Below, one piece after another: positions 21,901 to 31,379 of a DNA stretch of 64,000 nucleotides. A program made the position numbers and the translations under genes. The notes under the pieces were generated by a model. That model worked only from the letters and a program-made list of their open reading frames with translations. It had not been told where the DNA came from and did not search any database. The stretch is from NCBI RefSeq assembly GCF_907164915.1, contig NC_061862.1, forward strand, positions 248,001-312,000, given 5' to 3'. The stretch is from Impatiens glandulifera. Its lineage: Eukaryota; Streptophyta; Magnoliopsida; Ericales; Balsaminaceae. The stretch's first letter is position 1, and every line of letters starts with the position of its first letter.

Positions 21901-22857
21901 TGTCGTCACTTCTCACTAGGGGAGATGAGAGCAGCCACTAACAATTTCCACAGAAATATGATAATTAAGTATGGCGGTCCAGGTACCGGTGCTGAGATGT
22001 ATAGAGGTTATATTGACAACGGCTATCTACAGGTTGCAATTGAAAGGCTAGCAACAGCTAACAATAAGTCCAAATTTCTTCAAGAGGTGGAGCTGCTGCT
22101 GCTGCGATCCCAACAGCTCTATCATCATCGAAACCTGGTCCCTTTTATTGGATACTGCAAGGATGAGGATGAGAATGAGATGCTTTTAGTATATCAATAC
22201 ATGGCTCGAGGAGATCTCTCTAATCATCTATATGGTTGCGGAACAGGCGGCAATGAACCGGTAGTACTCCCGTGGAAGAAAAGACTTGAAATCTGTGTTG
22301 GCGCTGCACAAGGACTAGACTATCTACATAACAGTAATCATCTAGAGAATCCAATTATCCACGGTGACATCAAATCAAGTAGCATTTTGTTGGACGAGAA
22401 ATGGGTGCCCAAGATATCAGGTTTGAAATTCCCAGGAGGAGGAGAAGTCAAGTCGGGGACACCACCACGTCCAATAACAACTAGTAATAATTATAATGTT
22501 CTACATGAGCTCCCAAAAACAAAGGAGTCTGATGTGTATTCATTTGGTGTGGTGTTGCTGGAAGTTTTCTGCGGCAGGGAAGCATTGATTCCACACCTAA
22601 AGTACAGGGACCAAAGGAATCTGGTACACTGGTTCAAAAGTTGCATGCAAAAGAAAGAAATGGATAGGATTATTGATGACAATCTTATAGGGAAAATAGC
22701 ACCAAAGTGCCTGAGGGTGTTTGTAAGAACAGTAGAATGGTGCTTGCAGTTTCGAGCTGTTGACAGGCCATCCATGGATGTCGTCTTGAGGAGACTCCAA
22801 GATGCATTGCTACTGCAACAAGGAGCCGGAGAAGATCATCATAGATATACTTATTAG
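18949..22857 (+). CDS. Malectin-like receptor kinase (CrRLK1L/FERONIA-like) with tandem kinase and pseudokinase domains
   Basis: A single-exon frame of 1302 residues, well above the roughly 830-900 usual for CrRLK1L. It has a hydrophobic signal peptide (~1-24), a malectin-like ectodomain (~26-440, with YLIRLHFCEL and FNIYVNDRIAE), and a membrane segment (~471-488). Kinase 1 (~515-820) has GEGGFG 535-540, Lys560, HRD 665-667 and DFG 685-687, so it looks active, though the usual P-E after GTFGYLD is M716-D717. An acidic/serine linker (~839-984) leads to kinase 2 (~986-1290). There the Gly loop is YGGPGTGAEMY, the VAIK lysine is Glu1032, HRD is HGD (1138-1140) and DFG is replaced by GLK (1158-1160): a predicted pseudokinase. 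CrRLK1L proteins sense cell-wall or peptide signals at the plasma membrane; ligand and role here are unknown. Confidence 0.92.
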   Translation: MHLIIVVFCYFFFFLKPAAAAAAAAHDIAISCGSTGNYVSPDGRKWVGDVGSQFLFPRRTKITKSCSSSSSSNSFNYLTTTARISTTDFSYTIPVNAGQKFIRLHFSPAPYPGFDSSKCIFTVKAGPYTLLRNFSLDAAAAAAAAETPLITKEFCLNFDQQQQALTITFSPSVAASSSASSYAIINGIEIVSVPTGLYHTPDGDDDYQGGGTLVVGQKHHHRFLIDNTTALELIQRVNIGGSTISPTDDGSTLRVWSGDIDYWLEPGISPIITANNITFMNKPPASSSSSSSSYVVVVAAPHRLYQTARFVNHDMLNLTRKVMVDVGFRYLIRLHFCELDEAVRGRGQRQFNIYVNDRIAESKADLFEWTGGSSNLALHRDYVMTMHGDTRRDEGKRKLVVALEPVQTEQVAAAGAILNGLEIFKLSNPDNNLAGHHNSHQPPPLHPTMRISSSKPPPMSLLLLLLYNRGASVSGLIVLMTLLNIVFYKLRLQVDKSGSNTSSSSSSSSAKSYRRFSLEEMVVAANNFDEALVIGEGGFGRVYKGVINEKGAIKVAAAIKRLKKSVIMSKQGADEFWTEIETLSKIPRHPHLVNLIGYCDEGDEKILVYEYAVNGTLADHLHSKCSSRTRSAADCLSWERRLNICIGAARGLEYLHNGAPHRIIHRDVKASNILLADNWVPKISDFGFSKAASSTSNSNSNETTPEIMGTFGYLDMDYFLTQRLTRKSDVYAFGVLLFEVLCGRPAIDTSFEGEERSLALWAQRCIKEGKLDQIIDPSLTKVTPHSLKAFAEVAFKCLHNRPNARPRMPDVLQRLEFALLLTSQNQHAAGACPSSTDTELEQEEEEEEEEEEDEDYDALLERRSSSSATIIIDNMHTDPITEEEGDDACSTGSSPVSPSLQDGGIMTRAKSQKKTYSKVLDGIAKSMDLRRRKPVPVPKITEAKNSINNSFSSSGGGRTAWWKQRTRSFGIQPRLSSSSLPERPCRHFSLGEMRAATNNFHRNMIIKYGGPGTGAEMYRGYIDNGYLQVAIERLATANNKSKFLQEVELLLLRSQQLYHHRNLVPFIGYCKDEDENEMLLVYQYMARGDLSNHLYGCGTGGNEPVVLPWKKRLEICVGAAQGLDYLHNSNHLENPIIHGDIKSSSILLDEKWVPKISGLKFPGGGEVKSGTPPRPITTSNNYNVLHELPKTKESDVYSFGVVLLEVFCGREALIPHLKYRDQRNLVHWFKSCMQKKEMDRIIDDNLIGKIAPKCLRVFVRTVEWCLQFRAVDRPSMDVVLRRLQDALLLQQGAGEDHHRYTY

Positions 22858-23053
22858 ACTTTGCTGTTACCTAATTAATTAAATACCTCAAAAATTATCA
22901 GAAAACGAGAAAGTATCCTTCTTGTAAAGCTTAATTTACAAAAAAAAAAAAACAAAAAAAAAACTTGTGTCTGTATTTAGTAAAACCAAGAAGATCATTA
23001 TCAGCACCATCCTTGTAACTTGTGAAGTTTCTTAAAAAAAACTAAAATTAAAA
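22858..23053. other. Short convergent intergenic region
   Basis: 196 bp between the stop codons of the receptor (plus) and the VIN3-like gene (minus). It contains A-rich tracts and must hold both 3' ends. No ORF or clear poly(A) signal is distinguished. Confidence 0.5.
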
Positions 23054-24300
23054 TTAATGCCATAATCTATAGCAAAATCCTGGCTTTAATGGGTTGTCGG
23101 AGATCTGATCAGAGAAGGCGTCAAGGAGCTGAGCCACCAAACTTGGAGGATCATCGGCCAGGGTGTCCACAAAAACATTCACCACTCTTCTCTCCCCCGC
23201 AGTTGCTTTCAGGCTGAACCAAGTGAGGAACTTCACCCGGAAATTTAGATTAACGTGTCCTTCTTTCTCCATCCATCTTATTATCCTCACAGAGTAGTCA
23301 TACTCACTCTCCTTCACATGCTTTTTTCCACCCTCCATTGTTGGCTGGTGGTTGGATTCAGTAGGTGTGATCAAGGACGTATTATGCATGCCGGATACCT
23401 TGGACGAAAGAGTCAATGCAATTATCTTGTCTTTTTCATGATGATCATTGGATGTTTTTCCTGGCGGACAAGTTTCAGACAAACCACAACTAATATTATT
23501 AATACTCTTGTCTCCTTTTGGTTCTTCAGATATAGAGACGCTGCTCCTTGATGCCGGTGTATCCCATTTGGCTTCCCAAATTCCAAGAGTTCGGTTGTCG
23601 CTAAAAAATGAAACCTTGCAGAAATATTTGGTGGAAGGATCAAGGCCAAAAAGCTTGAATCTCTTCTCTGGCTTGAGCACAACAAATGTGGCATCTTTGG
23701 GATAATCTTTAAATCTCGATTTTCTATGCCATAACCTGCAACCCAAAAACTCTTCTAGGAGATAGTCTTCGTAATCCAGAATAATTGTTACAGAGGTCGG
23801 TAATAGTTCTTCAAAGCTGATCATGCATGCTGTTACCATAAAAGATACAAGATAAGTATATGTTACCGAGAAATTAAAAAAGAAGAAGAAAAAAACATAA
23901 AATTATAAGGCAAAAGAAATGTAACACCCACCCGCTCTTTCTTTCTGTTTCAAGCCGTTGGACCTAGTCTCAATAGGCAACAAATCGAAGATTCCCAAGG
24001 CAGACAAACATAACTTCTGCACATCTGCAGCACAGGAAAGTCTACCAATAATCCGAAAATCCATTTGTTTGTGTGCCTCCTGAAGAGGCCCTACCTCATT
24101 CTCAAGTGTCTTGGCTGCAAGTTGGACAGTCTTTTGTAGCTCCTTGTAATGTTCAGTTCCTTCAACTAGTTGGCAACTCAGCTTGAGATGTGAGCTCAGA
24201 GCGTGAACTCTTCTTGCCTCTTTTGCAGCCAACAGTTGCCTATGCAAGCTCCTGAAAATGGAACAAATAAGTTCAAGAAAAGAAAGAAGAAAAAACATGG

Positions 24301-24338
<38 letters not shown>

Positions 24339-24990
24339 ATTACCTGATGAGTCCATTATTGTTGTTTTTTCCACAGGAAACACATTGGAAACCTTTTTCC
24401 AGCTCTATGAGGGAACCAGCATTGGACATTCTTTCATTCTCCAAGGCGCATTCAAGGTGGCATGAAAGGCCGCAAGACTGCCCGTCGTGAGGATGATCAG
24501 GAACAGACTCACAGACTAGCCATAGGCTGGGATCCTCGTTGTTGTGATCGCAGCAACGGTGGCAGATGGTGCAGAAAGTTTCATCCGGAGGCTGCAGTAC
24601 TAATTCAGCCTTACACCCAAGGTTCCGGCACAGAGAGGACTGTTGTTGTACTCCAGTTGTAGTACTGTTGTTGTTGCCTTGTGATGATGAGACGATTTGT
24701 TGTTGCTGTTCATGGTGCTCTAGCAGCTTCCTCCTGTCAAAGGCATTGGAAATAGATGATGACTTGTTGAAGTGATTTTTGTTATTGACCAGCTTGAGGA
24801 GGCGATTAATGAGTTTATGCTTTGTATATCCGGCATACTTTCTCTTTAAACCCGTTTGAGCCCATAGAATTTCGGCAAGGTCTGCACGGGTCATGTAGCT
24901 AAGGACCTTATGCGCCGCCTCTTCAGTTTGCTTGGAAACTTGATAGACTAGGCTTAGTTTCTCTTGCAAATTTAGCTGATTAGGATCCAT
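23054..24990 (-). CDS. VIN3-like / VEL family PHD-finger protein, three exons
   Basis: Exons 24344-24990, 23932-24251 and 23054-23829 join in phase through GT/AG introns to give 580 residues. The N-terminal helical region (LVYQVSKQTEEAAHKVL, residues ~14-30) and a Cys/His-rich PHD superdomain (~118-208: FCTICHRCC, SCGLSCHLECAL, FQCVSCGKN) are followed by helices in exon 2. Exon 3 has a fibronectin III domain (~325-415) and the C-terminal VEL domain (~495-580: YDYSVRIIRWMEKEGHVNLN, FSDQISDNPLKPGF). Relatives in Arabidopsis (VIN3, VRN5, VEL1) act with Polycomb complex 2 in the nucleus to silence FLC and similar genes. I cannot tell which member this is. A glutamine-rich stretch lies near 95-117. 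The start is the first ATG of the frame. Confidence 0.93.
24306..24336. repeat. (TA)n microsatellite in intron 1 of the VIN3-like gene
   Basis: An alternating AT/TA run of about 30 bp lies a few bases from the 5' splice site (minus-strand sense). Its length is likely to vary between individuals. Confidence 0.9.
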
Positions 24991-25276
24991 GATGCTGCGG
25001 CTACCTAACTAATTAACTTTATAAGCCTGCACTAGAGAAATTTGAACCTATTTTATGCTCGAAATGTGTTCTTGTGAAGAATAATAATCTTCTCACAAGT
25101 TGCTATCAATTCATGTGAAGAGATGAAGATGAAAGATTAGATTGTTGAATCATTAAATAAAATAATGCAAACAAGAAGCAGAGTCAGAGAGACAGTGAAT
25201 GAGAAGAGCTGCTGATAGAGGATCGGCGGTGGCATTGACAAATCGGAACAATAAAACAGTACTAGGATCTCTGCAA

Positions 25277-25327
<51 letters not shown>

Positions 25328-25736
25328 GCATTGCCGAATGAATGAATGACAACGAAAACCAAAAACAAACAAACAAAGAAAGAAATCTACATCGTTGAGC
25401 AGAAAAGAAAATAAAGACAAAACCTGGCCAAGCCAAGGATCAAGGATGTGGAGATGGAGAATGGAAGTTAGAGAGAGGTTTTTACAGCGGCTGTTAAACT
25501 AAAAAAAAAAAAAAACTAAACCTGGCTGCGGAACTCCACCCAGAAAGAAAATCTCGATTCCCTGATTTTTTTTTCTCCTGACAAAACAAAATACAAGATT
25601 ATATATATATAACAAAGAGAAAGAAAGAAATCCTTTTTTCTTTCTTTTCAGTGCAGAATTATGCAAAATGCAATAATGGTTGCGGAAAGAGAGATACCGC
25701 AGCACTAGAAAGTAACACGATTCACCCAATTATATA
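24991..25736 (-). promoter_or_regulatory. Upstream/leader region of the VIN3-like gene
   Basis: No real gene is seen. The stretch holds an (ATT)n microsatellite of about 16 units at 25279-25327, an A14-15 tract at 25501-25515 and TATATATA near 25602. A possible minus-strand TATA (AAGTATATAATT, 25729-25740) lies at the junction with the Pack-MULE's left TSD. Confidence 0.45.
25279..25327. repeat. (ATT)n microsatellite
   Basis: About 16 perfect ATT/TTA triplets upstream of the VIN3-like start codon. Read on the minus strand as protein it gives an asparagine run, which is an artefact. Confidence 0.95.
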
Positions 25737-25745
25737 CTTAAAAAT
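25737..25745. other. Left 9-bp target-site duplication (CTTAAAAAT) of the Pack-MULE
   Basis: CTTAAAAAT directly precedes the left TIR and recurs exactly after the right TIR at 29406-29414. A 9-bp TSD is the signature of Mutator-like elements. Confidence 0.93.
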
Positions 25746-25862
25746 GGGAAATTTGAGGAAATGACAGGGTCAAACAGTAGATGGTGCGGGCCCATAATTT
25801 TAATAGCGCTGGTGACCCCAAATTTTTTAATAACCATTATACTCCTGCGTCACGCATCCTAA
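25746..25862 (+). repeat. Left terminal inverted repeat of the Pack-MULE
   Basis: It is complementary to about 29277-29405. It ends in GCGTCACGC, after which a promoter-like CCTATAAAATC (about 25866-25876) and a TCT-rich leader follow. Confidence 0.88.
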
Positions 25863-26515
25863 ACCCTATAAAATCATCTTATTTTTCATTTTCGATTCAT
25901 TTTCTCTCTCATCCATTCTTCCCTTTCTTCTCCGCCGTGAACCCTAATGGTGACGGAGAAGACTTTCTCACTTTTTCATCGCTGAAGAACCAATCGAAGA
26001 GGCACCGTGGACCATTCCACCATATTCAATGGCCTATAGCTGCGAAGAACTTCCAACGGCGAACGACGACGGCCGAAGATAAAATTTTCACTATATTCGT
26101 TTATATTTTGTGTTGATTTCGTTTACATATGATTGTTTGTGTTGATTTCCTTTACATGTGACTGTTTGTGTTGATTTCCTTTACAGAACATCATTGATTC
26201 GCCCTGATTCGTTGAATGCAGGTTGGTTGGTTGGATGCGTCACGCAGGATTCAGCTCAAATCCCTTCCAACAATTCAGGTAACAAACAAATGTGTTTCTT
26301 GTAGAGTTAGTTAATCCATCCAGTTCGATTTGATATCTTTAGTTATCTGGAAATCTTTTATGTAGTTTCCTGATTTGATATAACCTCTAACAGCGTCCAA
26401 AAAATGAAATTTATTTATTTGTTTGTTTGTTTGTTTTTAGGATCCAAATAATAATAATAATTTGTTTTTGAGGTTTAATCAATTGGTTTGTTTGTTTGTT
26501 TGTTTTTATGAACAA

Positions 26516-27789
26516 TATTACAGTCACATCTTGTTGTAGAGAAAACAATGATATGATTATCCCATCTCCAAGATCAGAGAGTGAAATGCTTTCATCAACT
26601 CATGCCAAGGCATTCTCATATAACGAGCTAAGGAACGCCACCAGAAACTTTCGCCCTGACAGTCTTTTTGGCGAAGGTGGATTCGGTTATGTATTCAAAG
26701 GTTGGATTGATGAACAATTGTTCACTACTTCAGGTCACGTTCTAGCATCGTTGTTGCTGTCAAGAAACTTAAACCTGAAGACTTCCAAGGTCACAAGGAG
26801 TGGTTGGTATGTTTTTTTTTCTTTTTTTCAGGTTGTAATTATTTTGCTCTGTTTTTGACTTCTTCCAAGTATTATTATATACAGACGGAAGTTAACTATC
26901 TTGGCCAACTTCTCTCATCCGAATCTGGTTAAGCTTATTGGGTATTGTTCAGAAGGTGATAGGTGATAAGGATAAGCTCTTGGTTTATGAGTTTTTGCCA
27001 AAAGGGAGCTTGGAGAATCATCTTTTCAAAAGTGAGTTAGTTTTCAACATATGCCAATAAAATTTTGAATTTTTTACTTTTCACTTAGAAAATTATTACT
27101 TAGAGAATGTGTTGTGTAGGATTTCAATGCAAAACTGTCGAATTTTGGGTTGGCCAAGGCAGGACCAACTGGAGATAGGACACACGTATCGACTAAAGTG
27201 ATGGGTACCCACGGTTATGCAGCACCGGAATATGTTGCCACGAGTATAGATTAGAACTTTGGTAAGATTCTGTTTTTTTCTTATATATAGAATCAACTTT
27301 CATATATACATTATTTTTGTGATTTTGTCAATCAACAAACAGGTCGGGTTGACGACAAAAAGTGATGTGTATAGTTTTGGAGTAGTGTTACTCGAATTGC
27401 TATCTGGTCGTCTAGCTGTTGACAAGTCAAGAATGGGTGTAGAACAGAATCTAGTGGAGTGGGCTATTCCTTATTTAGGGGACAAACGAAAACTATTCGG
27501 GATTATGGACACAAAATTAGAAGGACAATATCCTCAAAAGGGAGCTTTTATGGCTGCTAACCTTGCTCTGCAGTGTCTAAAATCAGAGCCTAAAGCACGC
27601 CCAAAAATGTCACTGGTTTTAGCCACCTTAGAAGAGATCCAGTCCTTGAAAAACACATCCAAAACTCGAACTGCTAATGACTCGAAAAGTAACTTACCAC
27701 CAAAAACGCATCATCGCTCGCCCATGAATACGACACATTCTGCTGCCTCTCCATTACCAGCCCACCGGCAGCAGCCTCGAGTACGATGA
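26516..27789 (+). pseudogene. Captured fragment of a receptor-like cytoplasmic kinase (RLCK VII / PBL type)
   Basis: Exon-like blocks encode the N-lobe ([35 protein letters not shown]), then in shifted frames [18 protein letters not shown] and TEVNYLGQL...LVKLIGYCSEGD. Then come LVYEFLPKGSLENHLFK, an activation-segment block ([20 protein letters not shown], 27181-27243) and the C-lobe (27343-27789: [20 protein letters not shown] to [10 protein letters not shown]). The exon with the HRD catalytic loop is missing, there are frameshifts at about 26735 and 26905, and a TAG follows the APE block. It cannot make an active kinase. Intron pieces remain between blocks. Confidence 0.9.
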
Positions 27790-28430
27790 ACAAATCTTTT
27801 TTTTGTTAGAATTGTCTTATATGTTGTGCCAATTTGAGTTTTGCTGTAAACTCTGTACTGTGTATATATACAACACCTTTGTTATAGATTATTCTTCATT
27901 TAAGTTGGTTCAAGCATTTAATTTATTTATCTCGGTCACAATCATAGTCACGATAATTGGAGAAATAGCAGAAAAGTAAATTAATTTTTTTTATTTGTTA
28001 TTTGATAAGAGAAGTGTGATTGAGGTAAATCTTTGATTTTGAACGAAATGATTTAATGGTTTAGTTTCAAGTTATAGAGGGTTAAACAAGTCTGGATAGT
28101 TACAAATAAATTGTGATTTGTGAACCAGAAGTTGTGATTTGAGGTAAATGTAATGCTTTACAATATAAAAGTTTATAAATAAATTGTAACAGAGTTCCAA
28201 GATAGTTAAATTGTTATTATTTGAAGTTAAAATCTGTAGTAGAATATCTCATTCCAACATAAAAGGCACAAACACTAAAACTGATATAAGCAGAATTCAG
28301 TACAATAATGAGTAGAAGAATTGAAGCAATCAGCCTTAATAGGCAGAGGGGATCATCAACAATATATGCACAAGATTTGTCTGAAACTGAATACCCCAAA
28401 ATGAACCCAAGAAAATATGTGATGTTGTTT
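27790..28430. other. Pack-MULE interior without a recognised gene
   Basis: AT-rich filler between the two captured genes, probably 3' flanking sequence of each donor. A short minus-strand frame at 28217-28399 has no recognisable family. Confidence 0.4.
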
Positions 28431-28539
28431 GTAGTTCACCATTCAAGAGTTCACAAAGTGTTGAAAACATTTTTCAAGTTCTAATAAAATCCCAGTATCT
28501 CTATTATAGGGACCAACCACCCTACCACCTCGGAAAGAA

Positions 28540-28911
28540 TTAGTTTGCAGTCCAACTCTGCTCAACAACCTCCCTTACTTTCATATTGTACTCGTATTTG
28601 TTTTCGCTGAACATCCTTGCAGCTTCTGAGTTGCCAAATGAGTTTGGATTCGGGTCACAAAGCAACGACTGCAGAAAAAATAGAACCCTTATAAGTTTCG
28701 ATGTAATCCTGATCAGATGTTATCCATGACTCATGTTGTTGTTAGCAATGTAACTAATTAGGTATAACTTTTTGTATTTTTTAGTGTGAGCTTGGTTTAG
28801 TTAGTTCCAACTTCAAAATCAGACAAACCCATACCTGGATGGAGGTAAGTATAGCAGTTACATCAGAGATTGGGCTCCATTGATTTTGGAAAAAAACCAA
28901 ACAAATATCCA
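28540..28911 (-). pseudogene. Captured 3' fragment of a RAD6/UBC2-type ubiquitin-conjugating enzyme
   Basis: Minus-strand exon 28835 to about 28911 encodes ICLVFFQNQWSPISDV and TAILTSIQ. It has a GT donor at 28834 and joins in phase to exon 28540-28668 ([10 protein letters not shown]...[19 protein letters not shown], stop). These match the C-terminal half of plant UBC1/2/3, E2 enzymes that monoubiquitinate histone H2B. The Cys of ICL aligns with the active-site cysteine, but the rest of the UBC fold is missing. Upstream the frame runs into MULE terminal sequence (to 28975), giving a chimeric ORF. Confidence 0.88.
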
Positions 28912-29405
28912 AACTGCGTGACGCACCTGCGTGACGCACCTGCGTGACGTACCCGTATTTCGCCGCCGATGGCATTTATCTAATCAATCTCTAATCCCTA
29001 AACCCTAACAAAACAATGCGAAAGAAATAAAAGAAGGAGGAAGAATACCAGTAGTAGCGGACATCTCCTTCGTTGGGATTCCGACGTCTTCGTCGGGGGT
29101 CGTCGTCGGAGTTCATCGTCGGGAGTCGTCTTTTTAGAGAGAAGGAAGAGAATGGAAGAATGGGAAGTGAAGAGAGAGAACAAGAAAGAAAGAAATGGGA
29201 AAAATTGGAATTTTTTTAATTATATAGCAAGGGCATTGTGGACTTTTCATAATGCACTCGGGTGCGTCACGCAACTGGAGGATGCGTGACGCAATAGGGG
29301 CTTTTTCGTCAGAAAAAAGTTTGGGGGTCACCAGCGCTATTAAAATTATGGGCCCGCACCATCCATAATTAGGCCCCTCTTTAGGGTCATTTCCTCAAAT
29401 TTCCC
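28912..29405 (-). repeat. Right end of the Pack-MULE: GCGTGACGC repeats, leader and TIR
   Basis: Three tandem TGCGTGACGCACC-type words lie at 28915-28955, and two more GCGTCACGC/GCGTGACGC words at 29264-29295 just inside the TIR. Between them, on the minus strand, is a TCT-rich leader and an ATG (about 29115) beginning a short Asp/Arg-rich frame (MNSDDDPRRRRRNPNEGDV). It ends at a possible GT donor near 29051, perhaps a MULE-derived first exon. Confidence 0.6.
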
Positions 29406-29414
29406 CTTAAAAAT
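29406..29414. other. Right 9-bp target-site duplication (CTTAAAAAT) of the Pack-MULE
   Basis: Identical to 25737-25745. Confidence 0.93.
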
Positions 29415-29551
29415 TACATTTAATTTAAATTTTGTTTTTTTCTCAAATTTATTTACTTAAAAATTACTCATTCAAAATTATGAAAATCTTATATAATTTG
29501 AAGAATTATTAGGATTATTTTAACCAATAACATTATTATTATTATATGAGG

Positions 29552-29752
29552 AGTGATAGAGAAAGGGAATTTGGTGAGGGAATTTAGTGAAGGAATGACT
29601 TGTCATCACCTTCATTCACTTTCATTGGTTGGAAAATGTAAAAGTGGGAGGAAAAAGAAAAAAGAGAGAAATTATTTAATTTTTTCAGCGAATAAGATTA
29701 TGCCAAGTTATTCCCTCACCAAATTCCCTCACCTAATCATTTCTCTTATTAT
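29552..29752. mobile_element. MITE-like element with ~45-bp terminal inverted repeats
   Basis: The left arm (GAGAAAGGGAATTTGGTGAG at about 29559) pairs with the complement of the right arm (CTCACCAAATTCCCTCACCT at about 29717). The roughly 200-bp element has no coding capacity. Exact ends and TSD are uncertain because the flanks are ATT-rich. Confidence 0.6.
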
Positions 29753-30497
29753 ATATACGTTGAGTAACTTGTATATGCTTGGTGTGGTATATACTTAATA
29801 ATGAGGTACATAAAACTGGTTGATTAAGTTTTACTTATAAAATGTTTATTAATTTATGTATTGCACCTCAATAATATACTTACAAACAAAATTGCATGCA
29901 TGGATGATTGGTGCTAAATCCCTTTCTTATTCTTTTTTTTTTCCACAAGCCCTCTGGACATATAAACAATGAATTGAACATATATATTAATTATTGTTGG
30001 TCTAGTTTCGTAAACAAAAATGCGTAAACAATGTTTTGTCGTATCAATTTTATCCCATCTCGGCCGACTCTTCAACAACCTCTTATATATGTGCTATATA
30101 TAATAAATGTATTTTATTTTAATAAAACTTGAAAATTCATAAGTAACACGGTTTGATGTGATCTATAATTTAAAATTTAAAGAAAGTTAAAGACAAATTA
30201 TTCAAAAAAATAAATAAATTAATAATAATAATAATAAATTAATTATCATATAAATAAATAAAAAATTGAGTCACTATACATATCAAAATATAGTCAAATT
30301 ATATGATGTGTATATAGAATATTGTCTGATTTTTTTCTCTTTTAAATATAATTTTCTTTACTTATTAACTAAAGTAGTAAATAAAGCTATTTAAAATATT
30401 CCCTTTAAAAAAATTTACCTATTTAAATTATTTAGTTTTTGTTTTTGCTTTTTCGGTCTCTCTTATTTTTCTCTTCTTATTTATTTCATTTTTACTT
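29753..30497. other. AT-rich intergenic sequence, no gene seen
   Basis: Low-complexity A/T sequence with AATAATAAT runs near 30222-30240. Nothing coding is recognised. Confidence 0.5.
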
Positions 30498-30596
30498 GGG
30501 AAATTTCATGAAATGACCATGATAATGGGTCTAAAATGGGACTTTCGCCCTGCGAAATGTTCGTCTTGCTCCCCTCACGCTCACTTACCGCTCATT

Positions 30597-30760
30597 TACG
30601 CGCATTACATGAAACGCGTATATTATAAAATACGTATAATGAGATATTGTAAAATGCGTATTTTCATTATACGTATTTTACAATATTTGTATTTCATATA
30701 ATACGCGTATAATAACTCACGCGTTTTACATAAAACGCGAATGTTGTAAAACACGTATTT
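30597..30760. repeat. Palindromic ATTATACGTATTTTA / ACGCGT repeat cluster
   Basis: AAAATACGTATAATGA (30627-30642) is complementary without mismatch to TCATTATACGTATTTT (30664-30679). A second nested pair uses ATATTGTAAAAT and ATTTTACAATAT. ACGCG words are dense. Related words reappear at 34425-34575. Confidence 0.75.
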
Positions 30761-31379
30761 CATAGTATATAAAGCTTATTTTTCCCTCATTTTAAAAACT
30801 CTTTCCATTCACGACTTCTCTCTCTCCAACTGTAAAAACTCTATCCCTCCCTCCCCTTCCCTTTGCCACGACCACGACCTCTCTGTTTGAAAACCCACGA
30901 CTCTTCGTTCTCAAATCGGTATGTTTATTTTATGTTATTTGATTTGATGATTTCTTAGTTAGTGATTATGAACATTAGGCTATAGTATAGCTAGGTTATA
31001 TTATTAATTAGTGATTCGATAACTCCTGAATGTGAATGAATATTATGTTATGAACAAAGATAGATGTCACTCATGCATATTGTTGCTCACTCACGCGTAT
31101 TGCTCACTAAGAAGTTTCCTACTAGGTTTCATGGAAATACAATGTGCCAAGAATTGCCCACAAGTTTGTTTCAATGGACCTATTTGATAGGGGGATCCTA
31201 TCCATTAGATTCATTGCAGCAAACTTCTGAGAAAGTTGCTGTATTGGATTTCCATGATACCTTAGCATGAAAATCCTCCTCGGTTATGGTTGACGCCATC
31301 TTCAAAAATCAACAACAGAAGTAAGTAAAAATCGTGAGTGAAGCAACAACAGAATATTACAATACGCGTATATTTATCG

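Larger units (their letters stand above)
25746..29405. mobile_element. Pack-MULE carrying fragments of two host genes
   Basis: Terminal inverted repeats begin GGGAAATTTGAGGAAATGAC at 25746 and end with its complement at 29405. Homology continues about 115-130 bp inward, through GATGGTGCGGGCCCATAATT, TAATAGCGCTGGTGACCCC and GCGTCACGC words, with an indel near the end. A perfect 9-bp TSD flanks it. No transposase is inside. Instead there are fragments of a PBL-type kinase (plus strand) and of a RAD6-type ubiquitin E2 (minus strand) that still contain introns, so capture was at DNA level. Both ends carry a TATA-like box or pyrimidine-rich leader directed inward, which could drive chimeric transcripts. 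Confidence 0.9.

Noticed and set aside
24203..24775. Plus-strand ORFs opposite the VIN3-like exons
   Set aside because: They are shadows of the minus-strand coding exons; the minus-strand frames carry conserved PHD cysteines and proper splice sites.
25137..25436. Minus-strand ORF with an asparagine run
   Set aside because: The run is the (ATT)n microsatellite; there is no family resemblance and the frame lies in the VIN3-like upstream region.
26516..27789. A functional receptor-like cytoplasmic kinase
   Set aside because: The HRD exon is missing, frameshifts and a stop are present, and it lies within TIRs flanked by a 9-bp TSD.
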